Assembly (NCBI RefSeq): GCF_014873535.1
Contig: NZ_JADBEF010000001.1
Span: forward strand, 3,968,001-4,032,000
DNA from: Nonomuraea africana
Lineage (GTDB): Bacteria; Actinomycetota; Actinomycetes; Streptosporangiales; Streptosporangiaceae
Direction: 5' to 3'
DNA length: 64,000 nt
Part shown: piece by piece, positions 1 through 7,984 of the stretch
How positions within the stretch are numbered: the first letter of the stretch is position 1
Layout of the letters: the number at the start of each line of letters is the position of its first letter
The notes under the pieces: generated by a model
What the model saw: the letters and a program-made list of their open reading frames with translations, nothing else
The model's database searches: none
Told to the model about the DNA's origin: nothing
Position numbers and translations under genes: made by a program

Positions 1-2
1 TG

Positions 3-208
3 CTCTGCGACTCCGGCGCCCTCATAGGCTTGTTCGACCGTGGTGACCGCTATCACTCGCACTGTACGCGGGTGATCGCCGCGTGGCCCGGGCAGGTTGG
101 TCATCCCGGAGCCGGTGCTCGGCGAGACCTGCAACTTCATCCGCAACCAGATGCGCGGCGGACCCGCTCTCGAGGTCACGTTCCTCAAGGCGATGCTCGA
201 CTCGTCAG
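3..208 (+). pseudogene. PIN-domain (VapC-like) toxin relic, frameshifted and truncated
   Basis: Two reading frames joined by a shift near position 97 read like one PIN-domain ribonuclease. The first gives DSGALIGLFDRGDRYH, with the N-terminal acidic residue, and the second gives VIPEPVLGETCNFI, with the second acidic residue. PIN domains are Mg-dependent RNases and are usually the toxins of VapBC modules. The similarity ends abruptly near 208, well before a full domain of about 130 residues, and the 5' end lies outside the window. No antitoxin gene is visible. It is probably dead; a compensating frameshift cannot be excluded because the start of the gene is missing. Confidence 0.55.
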
Positions 209-370
209 GTTGTCGTGCAGCCCACGGGCGACCTCGTCGGCGTACCGCTCGTGGTCGAGCTCCAGCAGAAGATCGATGAACTCCCGCTGGACGGCTGACG
301 CCATCGGGTAGCGGGTCTCCGGGTCGTGATACCCCTTCCCGAGCCCGCCGGGAGGCCGGTCGCCACGACC
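185..370 (-). pseudogene. Unrecognised minus-strand coding relic
   Basis: The minus strand holds a short stretch (DPETRYPMASAVQREFIDLL followed by a charged helical segment) with protein-like composition, tail to tail with the PIN relic. Its start is unclear and its 3' end coincides with the PIN truncation, so it looks like a fragment joined by a deletion or rearrangement. I do not recognise the family. The rest of the gap up to 538 holds nothing else I can support. Confidence 0.2.
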
Positions 371-538
371 AGGCGGATGCCGCGGAACCGGGTGGTCAGA
401 CGGCTGCATCGTACGCAGGAGCTCGGCGCCGCAGACCTAGCTCATGCTCGCCGGCCGGTCACGGTCGAAAGCCGTCCCCGGATCCACCTGGACCAGCTCT
501 TCAGGCCCTTCGTGGTCTCCCTTGTAAGGTCCCTGGCC

Positions 539-1495
539 ATGCGGATTCTTGTTCTTGGCGGTACGTCCTTCATCGGTCGCGCCATCGTCGATGACGTCCT
601 GCGAGCCGGTGCCGAGGTGACGTTGTTCGGCCGGGGGAAGACCGGTCCCGAGCTGTTCCCCCAGTTGACCCGGCTCATCGGCGACCGCGACACCGGCGAC
701 TACGCGGTACTGCGCGATGGCACATGGGACGCGGTCGTGGACGTCAGCGGCTACGTTCCGCGCCATGTCGCGCAGTCGATGGACGCGCTCGGCGACCGGG
801 TCGGCCGATACCTGTTCATCTCGAGCCACGCGGTGTACCAGCGCACGGGCCTGGGGCCGGGTTCTGACGAGGACACTCCGCGTCGGCCCCCGGTGCGCGA
901 CACCGAGGAGCTCGACGACGACACCTACGGTCCGCTCAAGGTGGCATGTGAGGACGACGTGGTGGCCGGGTACGGCTCGCGAGCGACGATCGTGCGGCCG
1001 GGAAAGGTGGCCGGGCCCTACGACCCATCGGACACGTTCACCTACTGGGTGCGACGGGCCGCGCAGGGCGGGCGGGTGGCGCTGCCCGCGGACCCCGAGC
1101 AGCCGGTGCAGATCATCGACTCGCGCGACCTGGCCCGGTTGGTGGTGCGGTTGCTCGTTGACGAGCGCACCGGCGCGTTCAACGCGGTGGGTCCGGCTGA
1201 GCCGACCACGCTCGGGGCGCTCATCGAGACCTGCGCCCGGGTGGCGGGCACCGAAGTCGAGATCGTGCCGGTGTCACCCGACGTGCTGCCACCGCTGTTC
1301 CCGCTGGTGCGGCCGAACTGGCCGACGCAGCAGCGTAGCTCGGCGCGCGCCCGTGCGGCGGGCATGCCCGCGACCCCGCTGGAGGTGACGGCGGCCGACG
1401 TCTTGGCCTGGGACCGCGAGCGCGGCGAGCCACCCCTCCAGAAGGGTTTCTCTCCAGAGGAGGAGCACGCCCTCCTGGCGCGGCAGGCGCGATAG
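539..1495 (+). CDS. NAD-dependent epimerase/dehydratase family protein (extended SDR)
   Basis: This 318-residue protein of the extended short-chain dehydrogenase/reductase superfamily is expected to act on a nucleotide-linked or modified sugar with NAD(P) in the cytoplasm. The Rossmann motif GGTSFIG lies at residues 7-13, followed by a second strand ending VTLFGRG. FISSHAVY (about 93-100) provides the catalytic Ser, and YGPLK (130-134) is the YxxxK pair. I chose the ATG at 539 because the family motif begins a few residues later; the upstream extension to 326 has no protein-like character. It stands alone on the plus strand between decayed sequences. The substrate cannot be read from sequence. 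Confidence 0.85.
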   Translation: MRILVLGGTSFIGRAIVDDVLRAGAEVTLFGRGKTGPELFPQLTRLIGDRDTGDYAVLRDGTWDAVVDVSGYVPRHVAQSMDALGDRVGRYLFISSHAVYQRTGLGPGSDEDTPRRPPVRDTEELDDDTYGPLKVACEDDVVAGYGSRATIVRPGKVAGPYDPSDTFTYWVRRAAQGGRVALPADPEQPVQIIDSRDLARLVVRLLVDERTGAFNAVGPAEPTTLGALIETCARVAGTEVEIVPVSPDVLPPLFPLVRPNWPTQQRSSARARAAGMPATPLEVTAADVLAWDRERGEPPLQKGFSPEEEHALLARQAR

Positions 1496-1499
1496 CGCG

Positions 1500-1690
1500 A
1501 GCTGCATGGGAGTCCGCCAGGCTCCTGCCCGCACGCCATCGGTGATGACCTGCACCTTCCAGGGGAGGCGGCCGCGACCGGACGCGGTAGTCGCAAGCGG
1601 ATGGTGGTGGCGGCTGGAAGCGGTGGTCGCGACCGGAGGTGGCGATCGTGCGGTCGTGCATCGGGATGAGAGTACCGTCCACGGTCCTCG
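1500..1690 (-). pseudogene. Possible IS5/DDE_Tnp_4-type transposase relic
   Basis: On the minus strand VDGTLIPMHDR (about 1652-1685) resembles the first catalytic-Asp block of DDE_Tnp_4 transposases (typically DGTLIPIDR). KVQVITDG (about 1541-1564), in another frame, resembles the following NxQVIxxP block. Between them lies a degenerate GC-rich stretch, and neither frame continues into a full transposase. No terminal inverted repeats are evident. This is a weak identification from two short blocks only. The remaining bases up to 1774 show nothing else. Confidence 0.25.
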
Positions 1691-1774
1691 CCGGTCCTCT
1701 GCCAGTCCTTCCACCAGTCCTCGGGTCGCGCCGGGGCGGGCGAGAGTGGGCTTTCGCGTGGGTCTTGGTGCCGC

Positions 1775-2152
1775 CTACCGTGCCGACTGGGCCTGGACCT
1801 TGGTCGCGTCGAACTCCACGTACTCGATGACGGCGCCGCCGGGGTGGCGGATCGTCAGGTTGCGTCCGGTGGGGACCTCGTTGGGGCCGTCGAGCGTCTC
1901 GCCGCCCTCTTGCTCGACTACGGCGAAGACCTCGTCGAGGCTGTCGACGATGGTGGTGGCCTGCACGTTGCGGAACGGAGCCAACGCCTCCGGGCTTCCG
2001 GCGACCAGCAGATAGCCGCCGATGCTCGCCAACTCGACATCCCGGTAGGCGAAGCGCAGCCCCGGCCGGGAGTCGGTCAGCGCGGCGAAGGTCGGCAGCG
2101 CGGTGTCCAGATCGTCGACGTACACGCGAGCGTAGGTGGTGAGGACGGTCAT
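1775..2152 (-). CDS. VOC-family (glyoxalase-like) protein
   Basis: This 125-residue single-domain vicinal-oxygen-chelate protein has the paired beta-alpha-beta-beta-beta architecture (VYVDDLDTALPTF at the N-terminus, LTIRHPGGAVIEYVEF at the C-terminus). VOC proteins bind a divalent metal or small molecules and include glyoxalases, dioxygenases and bleomycin-type resistance proteins; the substrate here is unknown. The ATG at 2152 follows an AGGAG ribosome-binding site and is preferred to an upstream TTG. It diverges from an ArsR-type regulator with a palindrome in the shared 90-bp promoter, so the regulator probably controls it. Confidence 0.85.
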   Translation of the reverse strand: MTVLTTYARVYVDDLDTALPTFAALTDSRPGLRFAYRDVELASIGGYLLVAGSPEALAPFRNVQATTIVDSLDEVFAVVEQEGGETLDGPNEVPTGRNLTIRHPGGAVIEYVEFDATKVQAQSAR

Positions 2153-2169
2153 CAATGACTCCTGATCAT

Positions 2170-2205
2170 TTCGGCTTTTCCGAATTATGGAAGTGACTCT
2201 ACACT
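2170..2205 (+). promoter_or_regulatory. Divergent promoter with 15-bp palindrome (candidate ArsR operator)
   Basis: TTCGG-CTTTT-CCGAA at 2170-2184 is a perfect inverted repeat between the VOC gene and the ArsR-type gene. It overlaps a plausible promoter for the regulator: TTTCCG at 2177-2182, a 17-bp spacer, and TACACT at 2200-2205. On the other strand CATAAT could serve as the -10 of the VOC gene. Repression of both genes by ArsR binding here is inferred from position. Confidence 0.5.
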
Positions 2206-2242
2206 CGTCCGTGGACGTCGACGGGTGACCAGGAGAAGCGAG

Positions 2243-2581
2243 ATGCGATCACTACCCCAGCCGAAGGCGACGGACCTGGACCTGGTCGCCGTGCTGCACG
2301 CGCTCGGCGAGCCGGTCCGTCTCGAACTGGTGCGGTGGATGGCGGCCGAGGGTGAGGTGCCCTGCAGCCCAGAGCATCTGGACGTCCCGCGCTCGACGCT
2401 GTCCAACCACTGGCGCGTCCTGCGGGAGGCAGGCCTCACCTGGACCCGCGCGGAAGGCAAGGCCCGCTACATGACCCTGCGCCGCGAAGACCTCGAGGCC
2501 CGCTTTCCCGGCGTGCTGGCCAGCGTCCTGGCCGCCGCCATCTCCTCGGGAACCACCGGCACGGACGAAACCGGGCGCTGA
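2243..2581 (+). CDS. ArsR/SmtB-type winged-helix transcriptional regulator
   Basis: This 112-residue DNA-binding protein has HALGEPVRLELVRWM followed by the recognition helix PRSTLSNHWRVLREAGL (about 49-65) and a wing RAEGKARYMTLR. It has only one cysteine and lacks the ELCVCD metal-binding motif, so it is probably a metal-independent member that senses an organic ligand or redox state. The ATG at 2243 is chosen over the GTG at 2225 because AGGAG lies 8 bases upstream. It is divergent from the VOC gene and is expected to regulate it. Confidence 0.85.
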   Translation: MRSLPQPKATDLDLVAVLHALGEPVRLELVRWMAAEGEVPCSPEHLDVPRSTLSNHWRVLREAGLTWTRAEGKARYMTLRREDLEARFPGVLASVLAAAISSGTTGTDETGR

Positions 2582-2821
2582 CCCAACGCCGGGGTTCCCG
2601 TTCACACAGTGGTCCCACGGATGCGCGAAACCGGGCCGCGCCTCGCCAGCCGCCTTGCCCAGGTAGTGGTCGTCCGAAGGAGGCGCGGAGCGGAAGCCGT
2701 TGGTCCAGGTGGTGTCTTCCGAAGAGCCCAGGGTGGGGGCCGTCGGTCCGGGTGGTGGTCACTGCACGGGGGAAGCCGGAGCCGGGTCGAGCCGCCTGGT
2801 CGCGCAGCACTCCCCCGCCGT

Positions 2822-2846
2822 GGCGGGCGTCTTACCGGCGCCCGCC
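2822..2846. terminator. GC-rich hairpin downstream of the minus-strand kinase
   Basis: GGCGGGCG (2822-2829) pairs perfectly with CGCCCGCC (2839-2846) around a 9-base loop, 12 bases beyond the stop of the minus-strand kinase gene. There is no T-tract, as is common in actinomycetes. The rest of the 2582-2857 gap shows nothing else. Confidence 0.45.
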
Positions 2847-2857
2847 GCCGTCGGCCG

Positions 2858-3862
2858 TCACGGGGTGGCCGTCAGGTAGCGCTCGGCGAGGTCGCAGGTG
2901 CCCCTGGTGTACCCGGCGCCGAGCTCTCTGGCGATCTCCACTCCCTGGTGGGAGCCGATCCAGGCGGTCAGCAGCAGCCGTCTGAACAGGATGAACGTCC
3001 AGATCTCCCGCTCGTCCTCCGCCGTGAAACGCTCCTCGCTGCGGTAGCCGTCCAGCCAGGAGTCGATCAGCTCGGGCACCACGGGTTCGTGTTCGATGAA
3101 GCTCAGCGCCGCCGCCAGGTCGTAGACATGCCAGCCGAACCCGCAGTCGTCGAAGTCGATCACGCTCGGTTCGGGTCCGCCGTCGTCCAGCAGGTTGGCC
3201 AGGCGCATGTCGGCGTGGATCAGCCCGAAGCGCTCGGGCCCGTCGCCGTACCGTCCGATGCGCTCGCGCAGGCGATCTTCCAGCCGATCGAGTACGGCAC
3301 GCGCCTCCGCGTCGACGCCCACGCCGTCCTGCCAGCGTCCCCAGCGCGCCTCCCTGCCGAAGGCCGCGTCCCAGTCCCAGGCGAACCGGGTGAAGCCCGG
3401 CGGCCGCCGCCACCGCCGCGCGTGCCTGTGCATGCGGGCGGTGACCGCGCCGAGCTGCTTGAAGCCGTCGACCAGGCGCTCCTCTGGCGGCTCGACGCCC
3501 GGCAGGAACTCGAACCGCACCACGTGCCGCGACCTCGGCCCCTGCGGGACGTGGACGACCCTGGCGCCGTCCCTGGCCGGGATCACCCTCGGGGTTCTGA
3601 CGCCCGCCTCCCCGCGCAACGCGGACAGCCAGGCCAGCTCCGAGTCGATCGCCTCCGCCGCGTGGTAGCCGAGCCGGTGCACCCGCAGGATCGACCGCTC
3701 CCCCGTGCTGGGGTCGTCCACCAGGAACGTCGCGTTCTCCGAGACGTTGATCAGCGTGACGGCGGCCGCGGGGGACACGTCGTGGCGGGTGAGCGCCGCC
3801 CGCGCCACCTCGCCGACCTGTTCCAGGATGTCGCCCCCGGCAGAGAGATCGTGTAGCTCCAC
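2858..3862 (-). CDS. Phosphotransferase family protein (APH/choline kinase fold, SrkA-like)
   Basis: This 334-residue cytoplasmic kinase has the aminoglycoside-phosphotransferase fold. The nucleotide-binding segment includes SILRVHRLG (about 57-65). The catalytic loop is HADMRLANLL (216-225), with the Brenner Asp and Asn, and the metal-binding loop is IDFDDCGFGWH (235-245). The layout is closest to the homoserine-kinase-II/SrkA branch, which phosphorylates homoserine, choline-like molecules or protein Ser/Thr. The acceptor is not known, and no aminoglycoside context supports resistance. The start is GTG at 3862; an ATG just upstream is out of frame. It appears monocistronic. Confidence 0.8.
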   Translation of the reverse strand: MELHDLSAGGDILEQVGEVARAALTRHDVSPAAAVTLINVSENATFLVDDPSTGERSILRVHRLGYHAAEAIDSELAWLSALRGEAGVRTPRVIPARDGARVVHVPQGPRSRHVVRFEFLPGVEPPEERLVDGFKQLGAVTARMHRHARRWRRPPGFTRFAWDWDAAFGREARWGRWQDGVGVDAEARAVLDRLEDRLRERIGRYGDGPERFGLIHADMRLANLLDDGGPEPSVIDFDDCGFGWHVYDLAAALSFIEHEPVVPELIDSWLDGYRSEERFTAEDEREIWTFILFRRLLLTAWIGSHQGVEIARELGAGYTRGTCDLAERYLTATP

Positions 3863-4036
3863 CGGCCCATTGTCCCGTGCCGTGCGACGTGACGGCGGCC
3901 CGCCGGAGTCGGCTGGAGGAGCGTGATGGACGGAGCCCGGCCACGTGCCTGCGGCGGCCTCGAGCCGGGCTCGCCGTAAAGATCGGCGGGTTGTGCCCAG
4001 AAACCGGAGCGACGAGTCAGAAACCGGAGGAGACGG

Positions 4037-5215
4037 TCAGGTGGTGGAGGAGACGGTGACTCTCTCGGGGGTGGCGGTGATCGCGCGGATCGCCGGGGTG
4101 CCGGCCAGGCCCACGACCGCCGCCAGAACCGCCGGGATGATCAACGCCACCGGCAGTGAAGCGCTCTCCGCCACAAACCCGAGTACCGCCGGCCCCACCA
4201 GCAGCCCCGAGTACCCGAAGGCCGTCACCAGCGACAGCGCCTTCCCGACCGAGCCGCCCGCCGCCCCCACCGCGCTGAACACCACGGGTACCACGGTGGC
4301 CAGGCCGATGCCGGCGAGCGCCCACCCGATCCAGGCCCCGACGATGTTCGGCACCAGGAGCACCAGCAGGTACCCGGCCGTCGCGAACCCGCCCGCCACC
4401 TGGATCGTCCGCACCGCGCCGAAGCGCGCCCTGATCGGGTCGCCGAGCAGCCTGATCGAGGTCATCGCCACGGCGAAGACCGTGTACGCCAGGGGCGCCG
4501 CCGCGGGATCGGTGTTCAGGACGATCCGCGCGTGCAGGGCGGCCCAGTCGATCGCCGCGCCCTCGCTCAGATGCCCCGCGAAGGCGACCACGCCCAGGAG
4601 CGCGACGAGTCCCCACTTCATCGCGCCCATGCCACCGCCACCGCCCTGCTCCGAGGCGGACGCGGGCCGTCCGGGCAGCAGCAGCCGCGCGGCGGGCAGG
4701 AACAGCAGCGGTACCGTCACCGCCGCCCCCACGAGCAGCACCTGGCCGTCCGCGCCGAGCCGCAGTCCGAGGGCGGTCAGCGCGCCCGCGGTCGCGCCGC
4801 CCATGCTCCACGTGCCGTGGAAGGCCGAGATGATCGGCCGGCCGTAGGCCTGCTCCACCTCGACCGAGTGGACGTTCATCGCCACCTCGACGCAGCCGAG
4901 CCCCAGGCCGAACACGACGGCCGTGACGCACAGCACCACGTAGTTCGGCGCGAGCGCGGGACCCAGCAACACCACCCCCGACGCCGGTCCCGCGATCCAG
5001 CACACCCTGCGGCTGGTCCACCGGTCCACCAGGCGCCCTGCCACCAGCATGGACACCAGGGCTCCGAGCGACACCAGCAGCAAGGCCGTGCCGAGTCTGG
5101 CAGGGCCCAGGCCGAGCCGTTCGTTGAGGGTCGGCAGTCCCGCCGCCCACATGCCCATGACGAAGCCGTTGAGGAAGAAAAAGCCGAAGACACCGATACG
5201 CGCTCTTTTGTTCAC
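4037..5215 (-). CDS. MFS transporter (sugar/drug-type, 12 TM)
   Basis: This 392-residue integral membrane protein of the major facilitator superfamily has about 12 hydrophobic segments and a central cytoplasmic loop rich in Ala, Ser and Gly (around ASASEQGGGGG). The segment AGRLVDRWTSRR after the second helix is the MFS loop 2-3 signature. Many relatives (YbjJ type) sit beside sugar regulators. I start it at GTG 5215, directly before the first helix (GVFGFFFLNG); longer extensions run antisense through the divergent ROK gene. The shared 23-bp gap with the ROK regulator suggests that the regulator controls this exporter or importer. The substrate is unknown. Confidence 0.85.
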   Translation of the reverse strand: MNKRARIGVFGFFFLNGFVMGMWAAGLPTLNERLGLGPARLGTALLLVSLGALVSMLVAGRLVDRWTSRRVCWIAGPASGVVLLGPALAPNYVVLCVTAVVFGLGLGCVEVAMNVHSVEVEQAYGRPIISAFHGTWSMGGATAGALTALGLRLGADGQVLLVGAAVTVPLLFLPAARLLLPGRPASASEQGGGGGMGAMKWGLVALLGVVAFAGHLSEGAAIDWAALHARIVLNTDPAAAPLAYTVFAVAMTSIRLLGDPIRARFGAVRTIQVAGGFATAGYLLVLLVPNIVGAWIGWALAGIGLATVVPVVFSAVGAAGGSVGKALSLVTAFGYSGLLVGPAVLGFVAESASLPVALIIPAVLAAVVGLAGTPAIRAITATPERVTVSSTT

Positions 5216-5238
5216 GGCTAGAGCATAAACTCTTCTCC

Positions 5239-6399
5239 ATGGATGTGGGAGACCTGCGAGCGCACAACCGGCTGAGGTTGCTGCGCGAGGTCCACGACGG
5301 CGGCGCGAGCCGCACACGGTCACAGCTGACGCGCGATCTCGAACTGGCCCGCGGCACGGCGTCGGTGCTGGTCGCCGGGCTGGTCGAGGACGAACTGCTC
5401 CAGGAGGAGCCGGCCAAGGAGCACGCCAGGGGCCGTCCGACGCAGATTCCAGGACCGCACCCGCGCGGCCCCCTCGCGCTCGCCGCCGACCTGCGCGAGG
5501 ACTCGTGGACGATCGCCGCCGGCGAACTGGGCGGCCGCGCGACCGTCCTTGCCACCAGCGGGCACGACGGCACACCCGCCGCGCTGGACGACCTGGGCGC
5601 GGCACTGCGGGCGCACCTGGGCCCGCGCGTGGTCGGCGTGGGACTGTCGGCGGCGGGTCCCGTTCGCGAGGACGGCCTGCTGGACATCGCGCACCTGGGC
5701 TGGCGCGAGGTCCCCGTGGCCGGGGCGCTCGGCCTGGGCGCCGTCCCGCTGCGGATCGGCAACGACGCCAGGCTCGCGGGGCTGGCCGAGGCGCGCAGGG
5801 GCCACCTGCGCGGGGTGAGCGTGGGCCTGCACCTGCACGTGGACTTCGACCCTGGAGGCACGCTGCTGATCGACGGCCGCCCGCTGACGGGAGCGGGCGG
5901 TACGGCGGGCGAGTTCGGCCACATGCCCCTTACCGGCGGCGACGACCCGTGTCCGTGCGGGGCGCGGGGCTGCCTGAGCCTGGCGGTCGGCCGCAACGCC
6001 CTCCTACGGCACCTGGGACTGCCGGTGGGCCGCGGCCGAGGTCGGCACGAGGCCGAGCGCATCATCGAGGCCGCGGCGAACGGCGAGCCCGCGGCCGTCA
6101 CGGCCGTCGAGGACAACGCCAGAGCCCTCGGCAAGGGCATCGGCGCTCTGGTCAACGCCCTCGATCCGGCCGCGGTCACGCTGTCGGGGATCGGCGTCGC
6201 GCTGACCGGCGAGACGCTCCAGCGTGCCTGTCACGACGCGCTCATGGCGATGCGCAGAGATCGTCCGCCGCCGATCCTGCCCTCGGCGCTGGGCGACAGG
6301 GGCCCGCTCGTCGGCGCGATGGAGTCGGTGTTCGACCCCTTCCTGACCCGCGAAGGGGTCGAATTCTGGCGTGCGACACGCCCGAAGAACGAAATGTGA
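5239..6399 (+). CDS. ROK-family transcriptional regulator
   Basis: This 386-residue protein has an N-terminal winged helix (residues 5-50, SQLTRDLELARGTASVLV) followed by a ROK sugar-kinase-like domain. Zinc and sugar-binding motifs are present: GEFGH (224-228) and CPCGARGC (238-245), plus GND at 174-176 at the position of the catalytic Asp. ROK regulators such as NagC and XylR bind sugars or sugar phosphates. The start ATG at 5239 lies only 23 bp from the start of the divergent MFS gene with no clear ribosome-binding site, so the transcript may be leaderless. It probably represses the MFS gene and itself. Confidence 0.85.
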   Translation: MDVGDLRAHNRLRLLREVHDGGASRTRSQLTRDLELARGTASVLVAGLVEDELLQEEPAKEHARGRPTQIPGPHPRGPLALAADLREDSWTIAAGELGGRATVLATSGHDGTPAALDDLGAALRAHLGPRVVGVGLSAAGPVREDGLLDIAHLGWREVPVAGALGLGAVPLRIGNDARLAGLAEARRGHLRGVSVGLHLHVDFDPGGTLLIDGRPLTGAGGTAGEFGHMPLTGGDDPCPCGARGCLSLAVGRNALLRHLGLPVGRGRGRHEAERIIEAAANGEPAAVTAVEDNARALGKGIGALVNALDPAAVTLSGIGVALTGETLQRACHDALMAMRRDRPPPILPSALGDRGPLVGAMESVFDPFLTREGVEFWRATRPKNEM

Positions 6400-6453
6400 C
6401 AGAAACCACGATGATCTTGCAACAGGGATACTTCGGACGATACCCATGAGTTC

Positions 6454-6876
6454 ATGAAATTTCGGGATGCGGTGGGGTTGGAGATAGCGCTTCGGATGTG
6501 CGAGGCGGCGATCAGGCAGGCGACCAGAGAGGGCGCTCTCGTCTCGGTGGCGGTGGTCGACGCGGGCGGCCACCTGGTGACCTTCCAGCGCATGGAAGGA
6601 GCCGAAATCGCCGGTCCTGTCCTGGCTCCAGGCAAGGCCTACACCTCCGTGGCCCACCGCATGACGACCGCCGACCTGGCCCCGCTGGCGGCTCCGGGAG
6701 GGGAGCTCTACGGCCTCGCGGGCGACCGCTTCGTGTGCTTCGGAGGTGGCATCCCGCTGTGGGCGGGCTACGGTGAGGGAGAACGCGTGGTCGGCGGTGT
6801 GGGGGTCAGCGGAGGCACCGTCGCGCAGGACGTCTCGTGCGCCGAGGCGGCCGCTTCCGTCTGGCGCACGGGCTGA
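6454..6876 (+). CDS. GlcG/HbpS-family protein (DUF336)
   Basis: This 140-residue single-domain protein of the GlcG/HbpS family contains the VAVVDAGGHLVTFQRM core (about 31-46) and the glycine-rich C-terminal GVGVSGGTVAQDVSCAEAA. In Streptomyces, HbpS binds haem and modulates a two-component redox sensor. Other members accompany glycolate or propanediol genes. This copy has no signal peptide, so it is cytoplasmic, and it stands alone between the ROK gene and mIHF. A weak promoter, TTGCAA (6417-6422) with an 18-bp spacer to TACCCA, would give a very short leader. Function is unassigned. Confidence 0.8.
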   Translation: MKFRDAVGLEIALRMCEAAIRQATREGALVSVAVVDAGGHLVTFQRMEGAEIAGPVLAPGKAYTSVAHRMTTADLAPLAAPGGELYGLAGDRFVCFGGGIPLWAGYGEGERVVGGVGVSGGTVAQDVSCAEAAASVWRTG

Positions 6877-6978
6877 GCGGCGGCTTTCCGCAACAAGAGC
6901 CGCCGGCATCCGCCATGATTAGCCGCGACACCACGGGTAACAAAGTCCCGAAGCATTACTCCCCGAGGAGAGATTGAG

Positions 6979-7287
6979 ATGGCACTTCCCACTCTGACCC
7001 CGGAGCAGCGCAAGGCGGCGCTGGAGAAGGCCGCCGAGGCCCGCGCCGCCCGTACAGCCCTGCTGGCCAAGGTCAAGGCCGGTGAGCTGACCTTCGCCGA
7101 CCTGCTGGAGCGCGACGACGACATCGCGAAGAAGATCAAGGTGTCGCAGGCGCTGCGCGCCGTCAAGGGCGTCGGGCCCGCCAAGGCCACCGCGCTCATG
7201 GAGGAGGCCGGCGTCGACGAGAAGCGCCGTCTCGGCGGCCTGGGCGCCCAGCAGCGCAAGAAGCTGGTGGACGCGCTCGGGGCTTGA
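6979..7287 (+). CDS. mihF: Integration host factor, actinobacterial type (mIHF)
   Basis: This 102-residue nucleoid-associated protein of the actinobacterial mIHF family binds DNA non-specifically, bends it and supports chromosome architecture and gene regulation. The N-terminal helix (LTPEQRKAALEKAAEARAAR) is followed by a helix-two-turn-helix DNA-binding core with the diagnostic VSQALRAVKGVGPAKATALM (about residues 55-74). Length and sequence are typical of the family, where it is essential or growth-critical. The ATG at 6979 follows a GAGGAGA ribosome-binding site. In many actinobacteria this gene sits beside gmk; here it stands alone and ends in a strong hairpin. Identification is near certain. 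Confidence 0.96.
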   Translation: MALPTLTPEQRKAALEKAAEARAARTALLAKVKAGELTFADLLERDDDIAKKIKVSQALRAVKGVGPAKATALMEEAGVDEKRRLGGLGAQQRKKLVDALGA

Positions 7288-7294
7288 TCCCCTC

Positions 7295-7323
7295 GCGGCC
7301 GGTCCGCGACGAGGACCGGCCGC
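7295..7323. terminator. Bidirectional hairpin terminator between mIHF and the response regulator
   Basis: GCGGCCGGTCC (7295-7305) pairs perfectly with GGACCGGCCGC (7313-7323) around a 7-base loop. It lies 7 bases after the mIHF stop and 13 bases before the convergent response-regulator stop, so it can serve both transcripts. Confidence 0.75.
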
Positions 7324-7336
7324 GCGCCTCAACGCC

Positions 7337-7984
7337 TCAGCTTCGCAGGTAGGCGAGCACGGCCAGCACCCTGCGGTGCTGGTCACCGTCGTCGGCGTAG
7401 AGGCCGAGCTTGGAGAAGATGCTGCGGATGTGCTTCTCCACCGCGCCGTCGCTGACCACCAGCTGCCTGCCGATGGCGGGATTCGACTTCCCCTCGGCCA
7501 TCAGTTCCAGCACCTCCCGCTCGCGCGGGGTCAGCTGGGCGAGCGGATCGTCCTTGCGCCTGCGCACCATGAGCTGGGCCACCACCTGCGGGTCGAACAC
7601 CGTGCCGCCCGAGGCCACGCGCCGCAGCCCCTCCATGAACTCCTCGACATCGACGACCCTGTCCTTCAGCAGGTAGCCGACCGCGCCACGGGCGTCGGCC
7701 AGCAGGTCGTCGGCGTAGGAGACCTCCACGTACTGCGACAGGATGAGCACCGGCGCCCCCGGCACCCTGCCGCGCGCGGCCACCGCCGCGCGCAGGCCCT
7801 CGTCGGTGAAGGACGGCGGCATCCGCACGTCGACCACCGACACGTCCGGCTTGAGCGAGGCCACGGCTTCGACGAGGGCGTCACCGTCGCCGACCGCCGC
7901 GACCACCTCGCAGCCGAACTCCTCAAGCAGCCTGATCAGGCCCTCCCTGATCAGGACAGCGTCATCGGCCACGACTACGCGCAC
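7337..7984 (-). CDS. NarL/LuxR-family response regulator
   Basis: This 215-residue response regulator has a receiver domain with acidic pocket VVADDAV, phospho-acceptor Asp in VSVVDVRMPP (about residue 53) and Lys in LLKDRV (about 109). A LuxR-type helix-turn-helix follows with LTPREREVLELMAEG and SDGAVEKHIRSIFSKL (about 150-195). It pairs with the histidine kinase whose gene overlaps its start by 10 bp, a classic translationally coupled two-component system. Stimulus and regulon are unknown. Confidence 0.92.
   Translation of the reverse strand: MRVVVADDAVLIREGLIRLLEEFGCEVVAAVGDGDALVEAVASLKPDVSVVDVRMPPSFTDEGLRAAVAARGRVPGAPVLILSQYVEVSYADDLLADARGAVGYLLKDRVVDVEEFMEGLRRVASGGTVFDPQVVAQLMVRRRKDDPLAQLTPREREVLELMAEGKSNPAIGRQLVVSDGAVEKHIRSIFSKLGLYADDGDQHRRVLAVLAYLRS

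Noticed and set aside
2858..3862. Aminoglycoside-resistance gene
   Set aside because: APH fold only; the sequence is closer to the SrkA/homoserine-kinase branch and there is no resistance context.
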